This document shows, piece by piece, positions 15,837-24,131 of a stretch of 28,822 bases of DNA. The DNA lies in assembly GCA_948502395.1 (NCBI GenBank), contig CAOPES010000013.1, positions 1 through 28,822 on the forward strand. The letters are read 5' to 3'. The notes beneath the pieces were generated by a model. The model was not told the origin of the DNA. It ran no database searches and saw nothing but the letters and a program-made list of their open reading frames with translations. A program made the translations under genes and the position numbers. Every line of letters starts with the position of its first letter. The first letter of the stretch is position 1. The DNA comes from an uncultured Clostridia bacterium (lineage in GTDB: Bacteria; Bacillota; Clostridia; TANB77; CAG-508).

Positions 15837-16898
15837 TTATTCTTCTTCGCCTTTTAATCTTTCAGCCCTATCTGCTGCAATTAAGTTATCAACCATTTCG
15901 TCTATATCTCCATTTAGGAAATTTTCCATTTGATAAATGCTCATTCCTATTCTGTGGTCTGTAATTCTTCCTTGTGGATAATTGTATGTTCTTATTTTTT
16001 CACTTCTATCACCTGAACCAACTTGTGTTCTTCTAGCATTTGCAACTGCACTATCTTGTTTTTCTTTTTCTATTTCATATAGTTTGGTTCTTAGCATTTT
16101 CATTGCATTGTCTTTATTTTGGAATTGTGACCTTTCTGTTTGACATTCTACTACAATTCCTGTTGGTTCGTGTATTAGTCTTACGGCTGATGATGTTTTG
16201 TTGATATGTTGTCCACCTGCTCCTGATGCTCTAAACACTTCCATTTTTATATCTGCTGGATTTATTTCTATTTCTACATCTTCTACTACTGGCAATACTG
16301 CTACTGTTGCTGTTGATGTGTGTATTCTTCCACTGCTTTCTGTGTCTGGTACTCTTTGTACTCTGTGTACTCCACTCTCGAATTTTAGTCTACTGTATAC
16401 TCCTTTTCCTGTTATCATAAATGATATTTCTTTGTATCCGCCTAACCCTGTTTCGTTTTCATTTAGTACTTCTAATTTCCAACGTCTTTTTTCTGCATAC
16501 ATTGAGTACATTCTAAATAGTGTTCCTGCAAATAGTGCTGCTTCTTCTCCTCCTGCTCCTGCTCTTATTTCACACATTATGTTTTTATCATCGTCTGGGT
16601 CTTTTGGTATTAGTAAGAATTTTAATTCTTCTTCTAGTTTTGGCATTTGCTCTTTTGAATTGTAATATTCTTCTTCTGCTAATTCTTTCATATCTGGATC
16701 TTGCATTAGTTCTTCTGCTTCTTCCATTGATTGTTTTACTTTTTTATATTCTCTAAATTTTTCTACAATTTCTTCTATGCTTGCATGCTCTTTCATTAAT
16801 TTTTGCCATTCTGTGTTGTTTGATATGACTTCTGGGTCTGCTATCATTTTTGTTAATTCTTCATATCTTTTTTCTACTGCTTCTAGTTTCTCAAACAT
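15837..16898 (-). CDS. prfA: Peptide chain release factor 1
   Basis: RF1 recognises UAA and UAG stops and triggers peptide release. The 353-residue protein has the coiled N-terminal domain 1, the tripeptide anticodon region at 184-186 (PDT in RVPDTESSGRIHTS, the PxT class of RF1), and the catalytic GGQ at 228-230 (GAGGQHINKT). Length and motifs are normal. AAGGAGC lies seven bases before the ATG. TAA and TAG are both used as stops in this window, consistent with an intact RF1. Transcription starts from a promoter at 16934-16962. In some Clostridia it is followed by prmC; here a Nudix gene follows. Confidence 0.96.
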   Translation of the reverse strand: MFEKLEAVEKRYEELTKMIADPEVISNNTEWQKLMKEHASIEEIVEKFREYKKVKQSMEEAEELMQDPDMKELAEEEYYNSKEQMPKLEEELKFLLIPKDPDDDKNIMCEIRAGAGGEEAALFAGTLFRMYSMYAEKRRWKLEVLNENETGLGGYKEISFMITGKGVYSRLKFESGVHRVQRVPDTESSGRIHTSTATVAVLPVVEDVEIEINPADIKMEVFRASGAGGQHINKTSSAVRLIHEPTGIVVECQTERSQFQNKDNAMKMLRTKLYEIEKEKQDSAVANARRTQVGSGDRSEKIRTYNYPQGRITDHRIGMSIYQMENFLNGDIDEMVDNLIAADRAERLKGEEE

Positions 16899-16933
16899 AT
16901 AAACGCTCCTTTTTTGTTAATTTATTCCAAAAT

Positions 16934-16962
16934 ATTATACTACGTTTTACTAGGTTTTACAA
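16934..16962 (-). promoter_or_regulatory. Sigma-A promoter of prfA
   Basis: TTGTAA (16957-16962) and TATAAT (16934-16939) with a 17-base spacer, about 35 bases before the ATG. Confidence 0.8.
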
Positions 16963-16977
16963 GTGGTATCCTAAGAA

Positions 16978-18918
16978 TTATATTAATTCTATATTATTAA
17001 AATTAATATTTAAATTTTTTAATATTTCTTTTTCTCTATTTGTACAAGTAAAAATTATTATTTGATGTCCAATAAATTTTTCATTAATATATTTTAAAAT
17101 ATTTTCTAATCTTTGTGTATCATAATATGCAAATGCTTCATCTAAAATTATTGGCATTTTTTCTTTTGATAATTCTTCCACCATTGATAGTCTTAATGAC
17201 AAATATAATTGGTCTATTGTTCCAATACTTAATTTTGATGCTGGCACATAATTTCCATTTTCCAATTCTACTATTAGTCCATCTTCGTCATTAAATAAAA
17301 TATTGTTGTATTTTCCGTCTGTTATCTTAGAAATATTTTTTGATAGCTCTTGTGTAAACTTAGGGGTTACTGTGTTTTTCATTTTTTCATAAGATGTGTT
17401 TAAAATGTCTTTTGCAAGTTCAAAACTTAAATTTAATTTTTGTAATGTTGACATCTTTTCTTTATTGTTAACCAATTCTTCTTCAATTTTTGATAAGTCA
17501 TCTAATTTTGGTTCTATATTTTTTTTGTCTAATTCTAAAGAATGTAATTCTATTTTTTTATTATTTATTTTATTTTGTAAATTTTCTATTTCATAATTTT
17601 GATTTTCTAAATTAATTAAATTATTTATTTTATTTTTTTCTATTTTATTTAAATAATTATTTTTTATTTTTTCTTTTTCAAAATTAATTTTTAAAATTAA
17701 ACTATTTTTTAAATTATTTATTTCATTTTCTAAATTTTTATTATTATTTTCTAATAAGTTAATTTCATTATTTAAATTATTTATTTCATTATTTATTTTT
17801 TCTAAATTAATTAAATTATTTTTTTCTATATTTTTTTCTTTTTTTCTTTTTTTATTTTCTAAAAATATTGAAAAAATTAAAAACGTTGGTACTGTAAGGA
17901 GAAAAATATATTTAAAAATATTATTTTTTATTAAAATAAATTGTAAAATATTTATAATTATTAATAAAATAAATATTAAAATTAATTTTTTATTTATTTT
18001 ATATTTTTTATTTTTTATTTTTTTATTATTTTTTTCTAATATATTTTTATTTTCTATTTTTATTTCATTTATTTTATTTTTTATTAAATTTATTTTTTCA
18101 TTATTTTCTTTTTTTATATTTTCTTTTATTTTTATTTTTTCATTTTCTAATTTTTCTTCATCTTTTATTTTTTTTATTTCTTTTAATAAATTATTTTCAT
18201 TTTCTAAATCATAAATTTCTTTTTCTAAATTATTTTTATTTTCTTCTATTTCATATTTAAAATTTTTATATTTTTCTAATTCCTGTCTTTCTTCTTCTAA
18301 ATTTTCAATTTTTCTTGAAATTATATTTATTGGTTTCTCTCTCGATTTTGTTGTTCCAACTTCATCTAGTTGTCTTCTGTTAATTCTATCAATTGCCCTT
18401 TTATAAGAAACATTGTCATCACCAGTTCCAACTAAATTAGCTATTTTTTGAACTAACACGCTTTGCTCTTGTTTCCCTAGCTTTACATCTTGCTGTCCAA
18501 CCACAATAGTAGACATAAACAATTCTTCATCCACTTTTGTTTGATCATAAAAAAATTGATTTCCCGCTGTTTTATCTATATTAAATTCTTTCGAAATGTC
18601 TTCTTTTTTATCATTAAATATTTTTGGATTTTTCTTTTTGAATTCTCTATAAACTTCATATTTATTTTGATTATCTAATTCATATTCTATTTTTCCTGAG
18701 AATTCTTCTCCTATCCAAGGAGTGTATTTTTCAAAATCAGAATGTTCTTTTCCTTTTTTATTTTTGGAAATTCCATAAAATGAATTTACTATAAATTTTA
18801 ATAACGTAGATTTTCCTGCTTCATTTTTTCCAAAAATAATATTTATTCCATTTTTTAATTCTATTTCTTTTTCTTTTAATTTTCCAAATGAATTTATTTT
18901 TATTTTATTTATTTTCAA
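16978..18918 (-). CDS. SbcC/YhaN-like ABC-type ATPase with coiled coil
   Basis: A 646-residue SMC/Rad50-class ATPase, partner of the SbcD-like nuclease encoded upstream; such pairs process DNA ends and hairpins. The start is a TTG at 18918 with GGAG eight bases upstream. The N-terminal head carries Walker A GKNEAGKS (30-37), and the C-terminal head has the signature region LSIGTIDQLYLSLRLS and Walker B MPIILDEAFAYYD. Between them lies a long Lys/Asn/Glu/Ile coiled coil interrupted at about residues 310-355 by two hydrophobic stretches (LILIFILLIIINILQFILI and YIFLLTVPTFLIFSIF), as in YhaN rather than classical SbcC. The middle (about 17560-18320) is extremely AT-rich. Confidence 0.85.
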   Translation of the reverse strand: MKINKIKINSFGKLKEKEIELKNGINIIFGKNEAGKSTLLKFIVNSFYGISKNKKGKEHSDFEKYTPWIGEEFSGKIEYELDNQNKYEVYREFKKKNPKIFNDKKEDISKEFNIDKTAGNQFFYDQTKVDEELFMSTIVVGQQDVKLGKQEQSVLVQKIANLVGTGDDNVSYKRAIDRINRRQLDEVGTTKSREKPINIISRKIENLEEERQELEKYKNFKYEIEENKNNLEKEIYDLENENNLLKEIKKIKDEEKLENEKIKIKENIKKENNEKINLIKNKINEIKIENKNILEKNNKKIKNKKYKINKKLILIFILLIIINILQFILIKNNIFKYIFLLTVPTFLIFSIFLENKKRKKEKNIEKNNLINLEKINNEINNLNNEINLLENNNKNLENEINNLKNSLILKINFEKEKIKNNYLNKIEKNKINNLINLENQNYEIENLQNKINNKKIELHSLELDKKNIEPKLDDLSKIEEELVNNKEKMSTLQKLNLSFELAKDILNTSYEKMKNTVTPKFTQELSKNISKITDGKYNNILFNDEDGLIVELENGNYVPASKLSIGTIDQLYLSLRLSMVEELSKEKMPIILDEAFAYYDTQRLENILKYINEKFIGHQIIIFTCTNREKEILKNLNINFNNIELI

Positions 18919-18943
18919 AATTTTTTCTCCTTTTTATTTAATT

Positions 18944-19053
18944 GGGTGTTTTTGGGGACAGACCTTAAAAACACCCTTCTTCAATATGTTTCTTATTAAT
19001 TTTTTTCTTTTTTTGCTTTAGGGTGTTTTTAAGGTCTGTCCCCAAAAACACCC
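18944..19053 (+). repeat. 34-bp inverted repeat between sbcC- and sbcD-like genes
   Basis: Perfect 34-base arms (18944-18977 and 19020-19053) flank a 42-base AT-rich loop. Each arm is itself palindromic at its ends (GGGTGTTTTT and AAAAACACCC) with GGGGACAGACC inside, so several alternative foldings are possible. It separates two genes expected to be co-transcribed. Confidence 0.85.
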
Positions 19054-19058
19054 TTCAA

Positions 19059-20150
19059 CTATTCTAGTGCTTCGAATGCTATTTCAATTGCCTTTTCTAT
19101 TATTTCTTGTTCTTCTTCTGATTGGTCGTTTTGCCCATATCTATTTAATATTTCTTTTACAAATAGCCCTTTTAATGTTGTTTCATTTTCTAGTTTTTTT
19201 AAATCATATGCTATTTTTGTTTTATTTTTTATTTTTATTATTCTTTCATTTTCTATATATTTTATTATTTCATATTTATTAATTTCGAAATTTCTTTTTC
19301 CTATTAATATTATTTCTATATATTCATTATTTTTTATTTCTATTTCATTTATTTTTTCTATTAATTCTTCTTTTGAGTTTATTTCTGTTACGTCTATTTC
19401 TTTTTTTATGAATTTTTCGTCATCTAGCGGAACAAATTTTATTTCTATTTTTGTTTCATTATCTGCTGACTTTTCTATGTTTCCTACTACCATTCCGTGT
19501 TCTCCGGGTTCGTCAAAGCCTAGGGCTACTGCTGAGCCTGGATATACTATTTTATTATTTGTATAGTCTGGTTTATGTATGTGCCCTAGTGCTACATAGT
19601 CAAATCCTATTTCTTCTAATTGTTTTGTTGTTATTGAATTATATTGTTTTTCTTCTATGTTTGCTCCGTTTAGTGTTCCATGTATTATTAATATTTGTGG
19701 TTTGTTTCTATTTTCTATATTTATTTCTTCTATTCCAGAGTTTGTGCAGTAAAAGTCATTAAATCCATATCCATATATATCTGCTTCTTGTGTTTCGATT
19801 TTTTCTATTTTTCCTTGAAATATTTTTACATTTTCGTTCCATTTGTATTTGCTGTAATATGAGTTTTTTAGGTATGGGTCATGGTTTCCTGGTGCTATAT
19901 ATATTTGCGTTTCTGGTATTTCTTTGAATAAATTGTTGATATATTCTATTGTTGATTGTTTTATGTATTTATGCTCATATAAATCTCCTGATATGAATAA
20001 GTTGTCTATTTTTTCTTGTTTTATATATTCTATTATTTTTTTGAATATTTTTCTTTGTTCTAGTCTTCTTTTGTCTCCAAGTAGTTCTTTTTCTGATAAG
20101 TTGACAAATGGACTGTCAAAGTGCATGTCTGCTATGTGTATAAATTTCAT
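19059..20150 (-). CDS. SbcD/YhaO-like DNA repair exonuclease
   Basis: A 363-residue calcineurin-type metallophosphoesterase of the Mre11/SbcD/YhaO group, expected to act with the downstream ATPase as a Mn-dependent nuclease on DNA ends. The phosphoesterase motifs are all present: IADMHFD (D8, H10), FISGDLYEH, APGNHDPY, ILIIHGT and ALGHIHKPD. The C-terminal third is a Glu/Lys/Ile-rich capping and linker region. AAGGTGA lies upstream of the ATG, and a promoter sits at 20183-20211. I use the YhaO comparison because of the single-helix start MKFIHIADMHFDSPF and the YhaN-like partner. Confidence 0.9.
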   Translation of the reverse strand: MKFIHIADMHFDSPFVNLSEKELLGDKRRLEQRKIFKKIIEYIKQEKIDNLFISGDLYEHKYIKQSTIEYINNLFKEIPETQIYIAPGNHDPYLKNSYYSKYKWNENVKIFQGKIEKIETQEADIYGYGFNDFYCTNSGIEEINIENRNKPQILIIHGTLNGANIEEKQYNSITTKQLEEIGFDYVALGHIHKPDYTNNKIVYPGSAVALGFDEPGEHGMVVGNIEKSADNETKIEIKFVPLDDEKFIKKEIDVTEINSKEELIEKINEIEIKNNEYIEIILIGKRNFEINKYEIIKYIENERIIKIKNKTKIAYDLKKLENETTLKGLFVKEILNRYGQNDQSEEEQEIIEKAIEIAFEALE

Positions 20151-20182
20151 TTTTTCACCTTCTATTGTTTTTCTTTTGGTTT

Positions 20183-20211
20183 ATTCTACTATAAGTTTTG
20201 TTTTTTTTCAA
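20183..20211 (-). promoter_or_regulatory. Sigma-A promoter of the sbcD-like gene
   Basis: TTGAAA (20206-20211) and TAGAAT (20183-20188) with a 17-base spacer. It lies directly after the virD4 terminator. Confidence 0.7.
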
Positions 20212-20213
20212 TA

Positions 20214-20239
20214 GAAAAAGCGAAATTTCTTTCGCTTTT
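20214..20239 (-). terminator. Intrinsic terminator of the virD4 operon
   Basis: On the minus strand AAAAGCGAAA pairs with TTTCGCTTTT around a short loop and is followed by T-rich sequence. It lies ten bases past the virD4 stop. Confidence 0.75.
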
Positions 20240-20247
20240 CTCTCTAT

Positions 20248-22261
20248 TTACTCATCATCCATTGGTCCAAATAATTCATCAAATTTAGCTTCCAATTCTT
20301 TTTGTAAATCATATTCATCATTTTCTTGATCTTGTGGTAATGTTGGAGCTGATATTTCTTCAAAATCATCTTCAAAGTCATTTAAATTTAAAGTTTGAAT
20401 TTGTGGTTCTTCTTTTTGCTTTGTTTCTGTCTTTTTATTTTCTACCATTGGTTCGTCTTCAAATAAATCATCTAATGATTCTACTTTTAAGTTTTCTACT
20501 GCTTCTTTGTCTTTTTCTTCTACATATGGGTTATATGGATTATATTTTCTCCATGTTCCCCTTTCTATTGTTCCTATGTCATTATGGCTTATTTCTAATT
20601 CTTTTAGTTTTTTTGCCATTGGACTTTCAAAGTAATAAAATTTTCTAGTTTTTACTGGCTTTAATCCTTTTACAAAGATTATACATTGGTCAATGTCCAT
20701 TCTACGTAGTTCGTCTGGGGTCATTAATGCTCTTGCCATTACTTGGTCTGATACGGATTTTCCTGTTTTCCAGTTTTGCCTGTCTCTATTTATTGATATA
20801 CTGTCTCTTCCTATTGTTTTTTCTCCTAATTGTTTAGAGAAATATTCTACTGTTTTATATGAGTTACTTCCTAAGAACAAGTGTGTATCACAGTTTCCCA
20901 TTATTGTTTCATATGATTTTTCATATACTGCTTCTAATTGGTCTACGTTTTGTAGGATTACACTAAATGATATTTTTCTACTTCTTGATGTTGATATTTT
21001 TTTATCAAAATCTGGTATTTTTCCGATGTTTGCAAACTCGTCCAGTATAAAGAATGTTTGCTCTTTTAGTGCTCCGCCATTTTTGTCTGCATGGTCATAT
21101 AGCTGTTGTATCATTTGTGAGAAGAATATTGTTAATAAGAAGTCATATGCTGTATGTGTGTCTGATGATATTACATATACTGCTGTCTTTTTATTTCCTA
21201 TATCTTCAAAGTTTATTGTATCTGTTGATGTTAATTCTGCAATTTCTTTGGAGTCGAATTTTCCTAACTTTGATTGCAATGAGCTTAATATACTGCTATA
21301 TGTTTTTTCTGATGCAATTTCTATTGATTTATAGTTCATTCTCGCTGGGTGGTCATATGGCAATTGGCTCATTAATTCTGTTAATAAGTTTCCACTACCA
21401 TTGTTGTTTGCAGCTCTTACTAATTCCGCACAGCTAGCTAAGTTTTGTTCTTCTTCTGGTCTTGTTGCTATTAAATAATAAATTAATGCTTTTAATAGCA
21501 TTTCTGCCATATCATCCCAATATGGGTCTGAACCACTTTCAGTTTTTTGACCTTTTACTATTGTGTTTGCAATAACATCTACATCTAGTTCTGAGTTTAT
21601 ATGTGCTAGTGGATTGTATCCGTCACTGTATTCTGGTCTTACTAGGTTTAGGACTTTTATTTCATATCCTTTTGATTTTAGATATCCTGCTGTTCTATCA
21701 TATAATTCACCTTTTGGGTCTGTAAATACGTATGACCCTAAGCATTGGTATGCATTTGGTATTGAATATGATGCTGATTTACCAGAACCTGAACCGTCCT
21801 ACTACTAATACGTTTACGTTTCCACGTTTATCTACTGGTAAGTAATTATCTTGTGCTAGTATTATTCCTTTATTTTTACTTAGTATTCTGTATTGCTCTC
21901 CACGCTGACTCCAGTCACTTGAACCGTGCTCAATGTCAGTGTATTCATTTTTTGGTGCTGACCTTACGAATCCTATGAAGAAGAATACTGAGAAAAAAAT
22001 TGTTGTTACAAGTAAATGTGAGATGTAGTCTCCTGTTACTCCGTTTTTGAATATGTTTCCTAATGCTCCAAATGGGTTTGTTATTGATGCTCCAAAAGTT
22101 TCTATAAATATCATTAAGTCAAATTTCCCATCTATTCCCGCTGTGTATATACTATTTGTGATTGACGGCACAAATACTATGGCTATAATTATCCATAGTA
22201 TTGCGAATATTATAAAGTTTTTTCTGTTTCTTCTTATTGCACCTTCTATTTTATAATTCAT
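20248..22261 (-). CDS. VirD4/TraG-type coupling ATPase, +1 shift needed
   Basis: A type IV secretion coupling protein: a membrane ATPase that feeds DNA or protein substrates to a translocation channel. With one base skipped at 21796 it is about 670 residues. The ATG at 22261 has AGGTGA five bases upstream. Two membrane helices (about 16-33 and 83-98) precede the motor domain. Walker A GGSGSGKS is at 155-162 and is split by the frameshift between its first two Gly codons. FFILDEFANIGKIPDF is the Walker B region, and SFSVILQNVDQLEAVY and MGNCDTHLFLGS are family motifs. The C-terminal 90 residues are acidic and low in complexity. No relaxase or channel genes are in the window, so its partners are unknown. 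Confidence 0.88.
21794..21796 (-). other. +1 frameshift site 3 (GGA CGG T) in virD4
   Basis: Zero-frame CGG after 155 codons from the ATG at 22261. Skipping the C restores GGT and completes the Walker A motif GGSGSGKS; without it translation ends within five codons. Confidence 0.92.
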
Positions 22262-22289
22262 ATATTTCACCTACTCTTTTGTGTTAAAC

Positions 22290-22412
22290 CTATTTTTCCA
22301 TTCCGTTATTTTCTTTACTCTTGTTGCTTTCCAATGGTATTGTTAATACTAATTCCTTATTATCTTTAAATTTGTATTGGAATGTTCTTTCTGGTGGCCA
22401 ATATAATGTCAT
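22290..22412 (-). CDS. 40-residue hypothetical protein
   Basis: A small reading frame beginning MTLYWPPERTFQYKFKD with an excellent ribosome site (AAGGAGG before the ATG at 22412) and ending 28 bases before virD4. It contains a short basic region and ends in Asn/Lys-rich sequence. No membrane helix is seen. It is probably translated as part of the operon with the unknown gene upstream (17-base gap) and virD4 downstream. I do not recognise it. Confidence 0.6.
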   Translation of the reverse strand: MTLYWPPERTFQYKFKDNKELVLTIPLESNKSKENNGMEK

Positions 22413-22428
22413 TCTTTCTCCTCCTTGA

Positions 22429-22990
22429 TTAATCTGCAATTTTTGGGGTTCCCCCAACCAAATTAATTTTTCCCTCTTCTTCTCTCATTTCAAATACGAA
22501 ATAAGATTTGTGAGGTCTTAATTTACATTTTCCTTTTACATCATTTGTTTCTTCATCAAAATAAAGTGTTGGCTTTATCTCTTCTGTTGTTTCTGGGTCT
22601 ATTATAAATATTGGTCTTTTTAAATTAGGTGTGTATGTTACATTTTTGTACTCTTGTGGTTGTTCTGTGTATATAGTGTCAAATTTAAACGGCATTGGCT
22701 TTTTTGATATTCTAACTTCATCATCGTCCAAAATTCCATTATTAATAACTACTTTATCTTTTGCAAAAGATAAAATAAGTATTTGATTTTTATGTTTGTC
22801 CAGTTCGTCAACATAAAAAGTTTTTCTGTTGTAATTACCGTACTAACTCTTCTGAGTAATCTAATCGCTCTGCTGTATATTTTGGAGAATTTTTTAGAAA
22901 TTCTTTTTCAGTTTTATTTACTTGGTATATTACTGTTTTTACTCCTTCTGGATCTGTTATACTAAAATGTTTTCCTTGTATAGCATCCAT
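22429..22990 (-). CDS. Hypothetical protein ahead of virD4, +1 shift needed
   Basis: It reads as a single 186-residue protein only if one base is skipped at 22840. From the ATG at 22988-22990 (AGGGGTG upstream) the frame runs for 50 codons to GTA CGG TAA; skipping the C gives GGT-AAT-TAC and an open frame to 22429. No ordinary ATG begins the downstream part; the first possible start there is a TTG at 22731, without a ribosome site. The protein is mostly charged and soluble (FSITDPEGVKTVIYQV, then VTYTPNLKRPIFIIDPETTE and a C-terminal HKSYFVFEMREEEGK), predicted beta-rich, with no recognised family. It is the first gene of the virD4 operon, behind a consensus promoter. Confidence 0.75.
22838..22840 (-). 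other. +1 frameshift site 4 (GTA CGG T) in unknown gene
   Basis: Zero-frame CGG is codon 51 from the ATG at 22990 and is followed at once by TAA. Skipping the C avoids that stop and opens 135 more codons. Confidence 0.78.
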
Positions 22991-23053
22991 TTCTTTCACA
23001 CCCCTATTCTATGCATGTCTCATAGATTTTCATTTGTTTTATCGCTGTTCAAT

Positions 23054-23082
23054 ATTATATCTCACATTTATGTAATTGTCAA
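23054..23082 (-). promoter_or_regulatory. Consensus sigma-A promoter of the virD4 operon
   Basis: Perfect TTGACA (23077-23082) and TATAAT (23054-23059) with a 17-base spacer, about 65 bases before the ATG at 22990. It is the strongest promoter in the window, so this operon is likely expressed in growing cells. Confidence 0.88.
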
Positions 23083-23116
23083 TATTTTCTTTATGTAAAG
23101 TTGATTTTTCTATAAT

Positions 23117-23983
23117 TTATGCTCTTGGATTAAAGTTTGATATTTCATTCAGTTTTGTATATATTTGCTTTTCTTCTTCTGTTAATCTTTTTGGAACTAC
23201 CACTTTTACTTCTGCTACCAAATCTCCCCTTGTATCTTTTCCTGTTTGATATCCTTTATTTGGTATCCTTATTCTCTCTCCTGTTTGTATCCCTTGTGGA
23301 ATGTATACTTTTGTTTCATCATCTATTGAATTTACTAATACTCTTGTCCCTAATGCCGCTTCCCATGGTGTTAATAGTAAATCAGTATATATGTCACATC
23401 CTTTTAGTCTAAATCTTTGATTATTTTCAATATTGATTTTTATTAACAAGTCTCCATTCTTTCCGCCATTTTCTCCTGCTTTCCCTTGTCCTATCAGTCT
23501 TATTTTCTCTCCATCTCTTATACCTTTTGGAATTGCTACTGTTATTGTCTTTTCTCTTCCATTAGTATCTTTTAAAGTTATTTGCTTAGTTTTGCCATAG
23601 AAAGCTTCTTCTAACTTTATTATTATTTCTGTTTCTATATTTTCACCTTTTTTTGCTATTTGCTTTTTAGTGCTTTCACTCCTATTTAGCTTTTCAATAT
23701 CTCCTAAAAACATATTTATTATTGTACCTGCACCTGTAACTGTTCTTGTGTTTCTTCCAAATTTAGAATTCCACATTCTGTCATATTTTCTCTTTGATGC
23801 TGGTACTGATAGTGTTCTATATGCTTCATTTATATCTTTTATTCTCTCTTCTGCCAGCTTGTCCCCTACATTTAAGTCTGGGTGATATTTCTTTGCAGCT
23901 TGTCTATATGCTATTTTTATTTCATCTATTGATACTCTGCTTGTATCTAAACCAAGTATCTTGTAATAATTCTTTAATACCAT
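23117..23983 (-). CDS. DnaJ-class (CbpA-like) co-chaperone
   Basis: A 288-residue J-domain protein that would stimulate DnaK. The J domain occupies about 5-68, with HPD at 34-36 (KKYHPDLN), followed by a linker and the two-part DnaJ C-terminal substrate-binding domain (GENIETEIIIKLEEAFYG, TVAIPKGIRDGEKIRLIGQG, DIYTDLLLTPWEAALG). There is no Cys-rich zinc finger and no Gly/Phe region, so it is CbpA-like, not canonical DnaJ. The GGAGG ribosome site favours the ATG at 23983; the open frame continues upstream only because it runs through the hairpin at 24062. An extended -10 (TGGTATAAT) lies at 24015-24023. Confidence 0.88.
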   Translation of the reverse strand: MVLKNYYKILGLDTSRVSIDEIKIAYRQAAKKYHPDLNVGDKLAEERIKDINEAYRTLSVPASKRKYDRMWNSKFGRNTRTVTGAGTIINMFLGDIEKLNRSESTKKQIAKKGENIETEIIIKLEEAFYGKTKQITLKDTNGREKTITVAIPKGIRDGEKIRLIGQGKAGENGGKNGDLLIKINIENNQRFRLKGCDIYTDLLLTPWEAALGTRVLVNSIDDETKVYIPQGIQTGERIRIPNKGYQTGKDTRGDLVAEVKVVVPKRLTEEEKQIYTKLNEISNFNPRA

Positions 23984-24014
23984 TTTTAACATCCTCCCAA
24001 AATTAGGTATAACT

Positions 24015-24023
24015 ATTATACCA
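24015..24023 (-). promoter_or_regulatory. Possible extended -10 promoter of the dnaJ-like gene
   Basis: TATAAT (24015-24020) preceded by TGG, about 32 bases before the ATG. No good -35 is visible at the proper spacing, because that space is taken by the ddl terminator stem. Confidence 0.5.
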
Positions 24024-24031
24024 CAAATATG

Positions 24032-24061
24032 AAAAAAATCCATAGTTTTTATGGATTTTTT
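24032..24061 (-). terminator. Intrinsic terminator of murF-ddl
   Basis: On the minus strand AAATCCATA pairs with TATGGATTT around a five-base loop, followed by a T-run. It lies 35 bases past the ddl stop, on the far side of the repeat hairpin. Confidence 0.75.
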
Positions 24062-24131
24062 ATTATTGCCACTAGGGACGGACCTTTTTGACAATTTATT
24101 GCCAAAAAGGTCCGTCCCCAATGGCAATAAT
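24062..24131 (+). repeat. 33-bp inverted repeat, GGGGACGGACC family
   Basis: Arms 24062-24094 and 24099-24131 pair with three mismatches around a four-base loop. The core is nearly identical to the hairpin at 7402-7475, showing it is a dispersed element. It overlaps the 3' end of ddl and supplies its stop codon. Confidence 0.88.
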
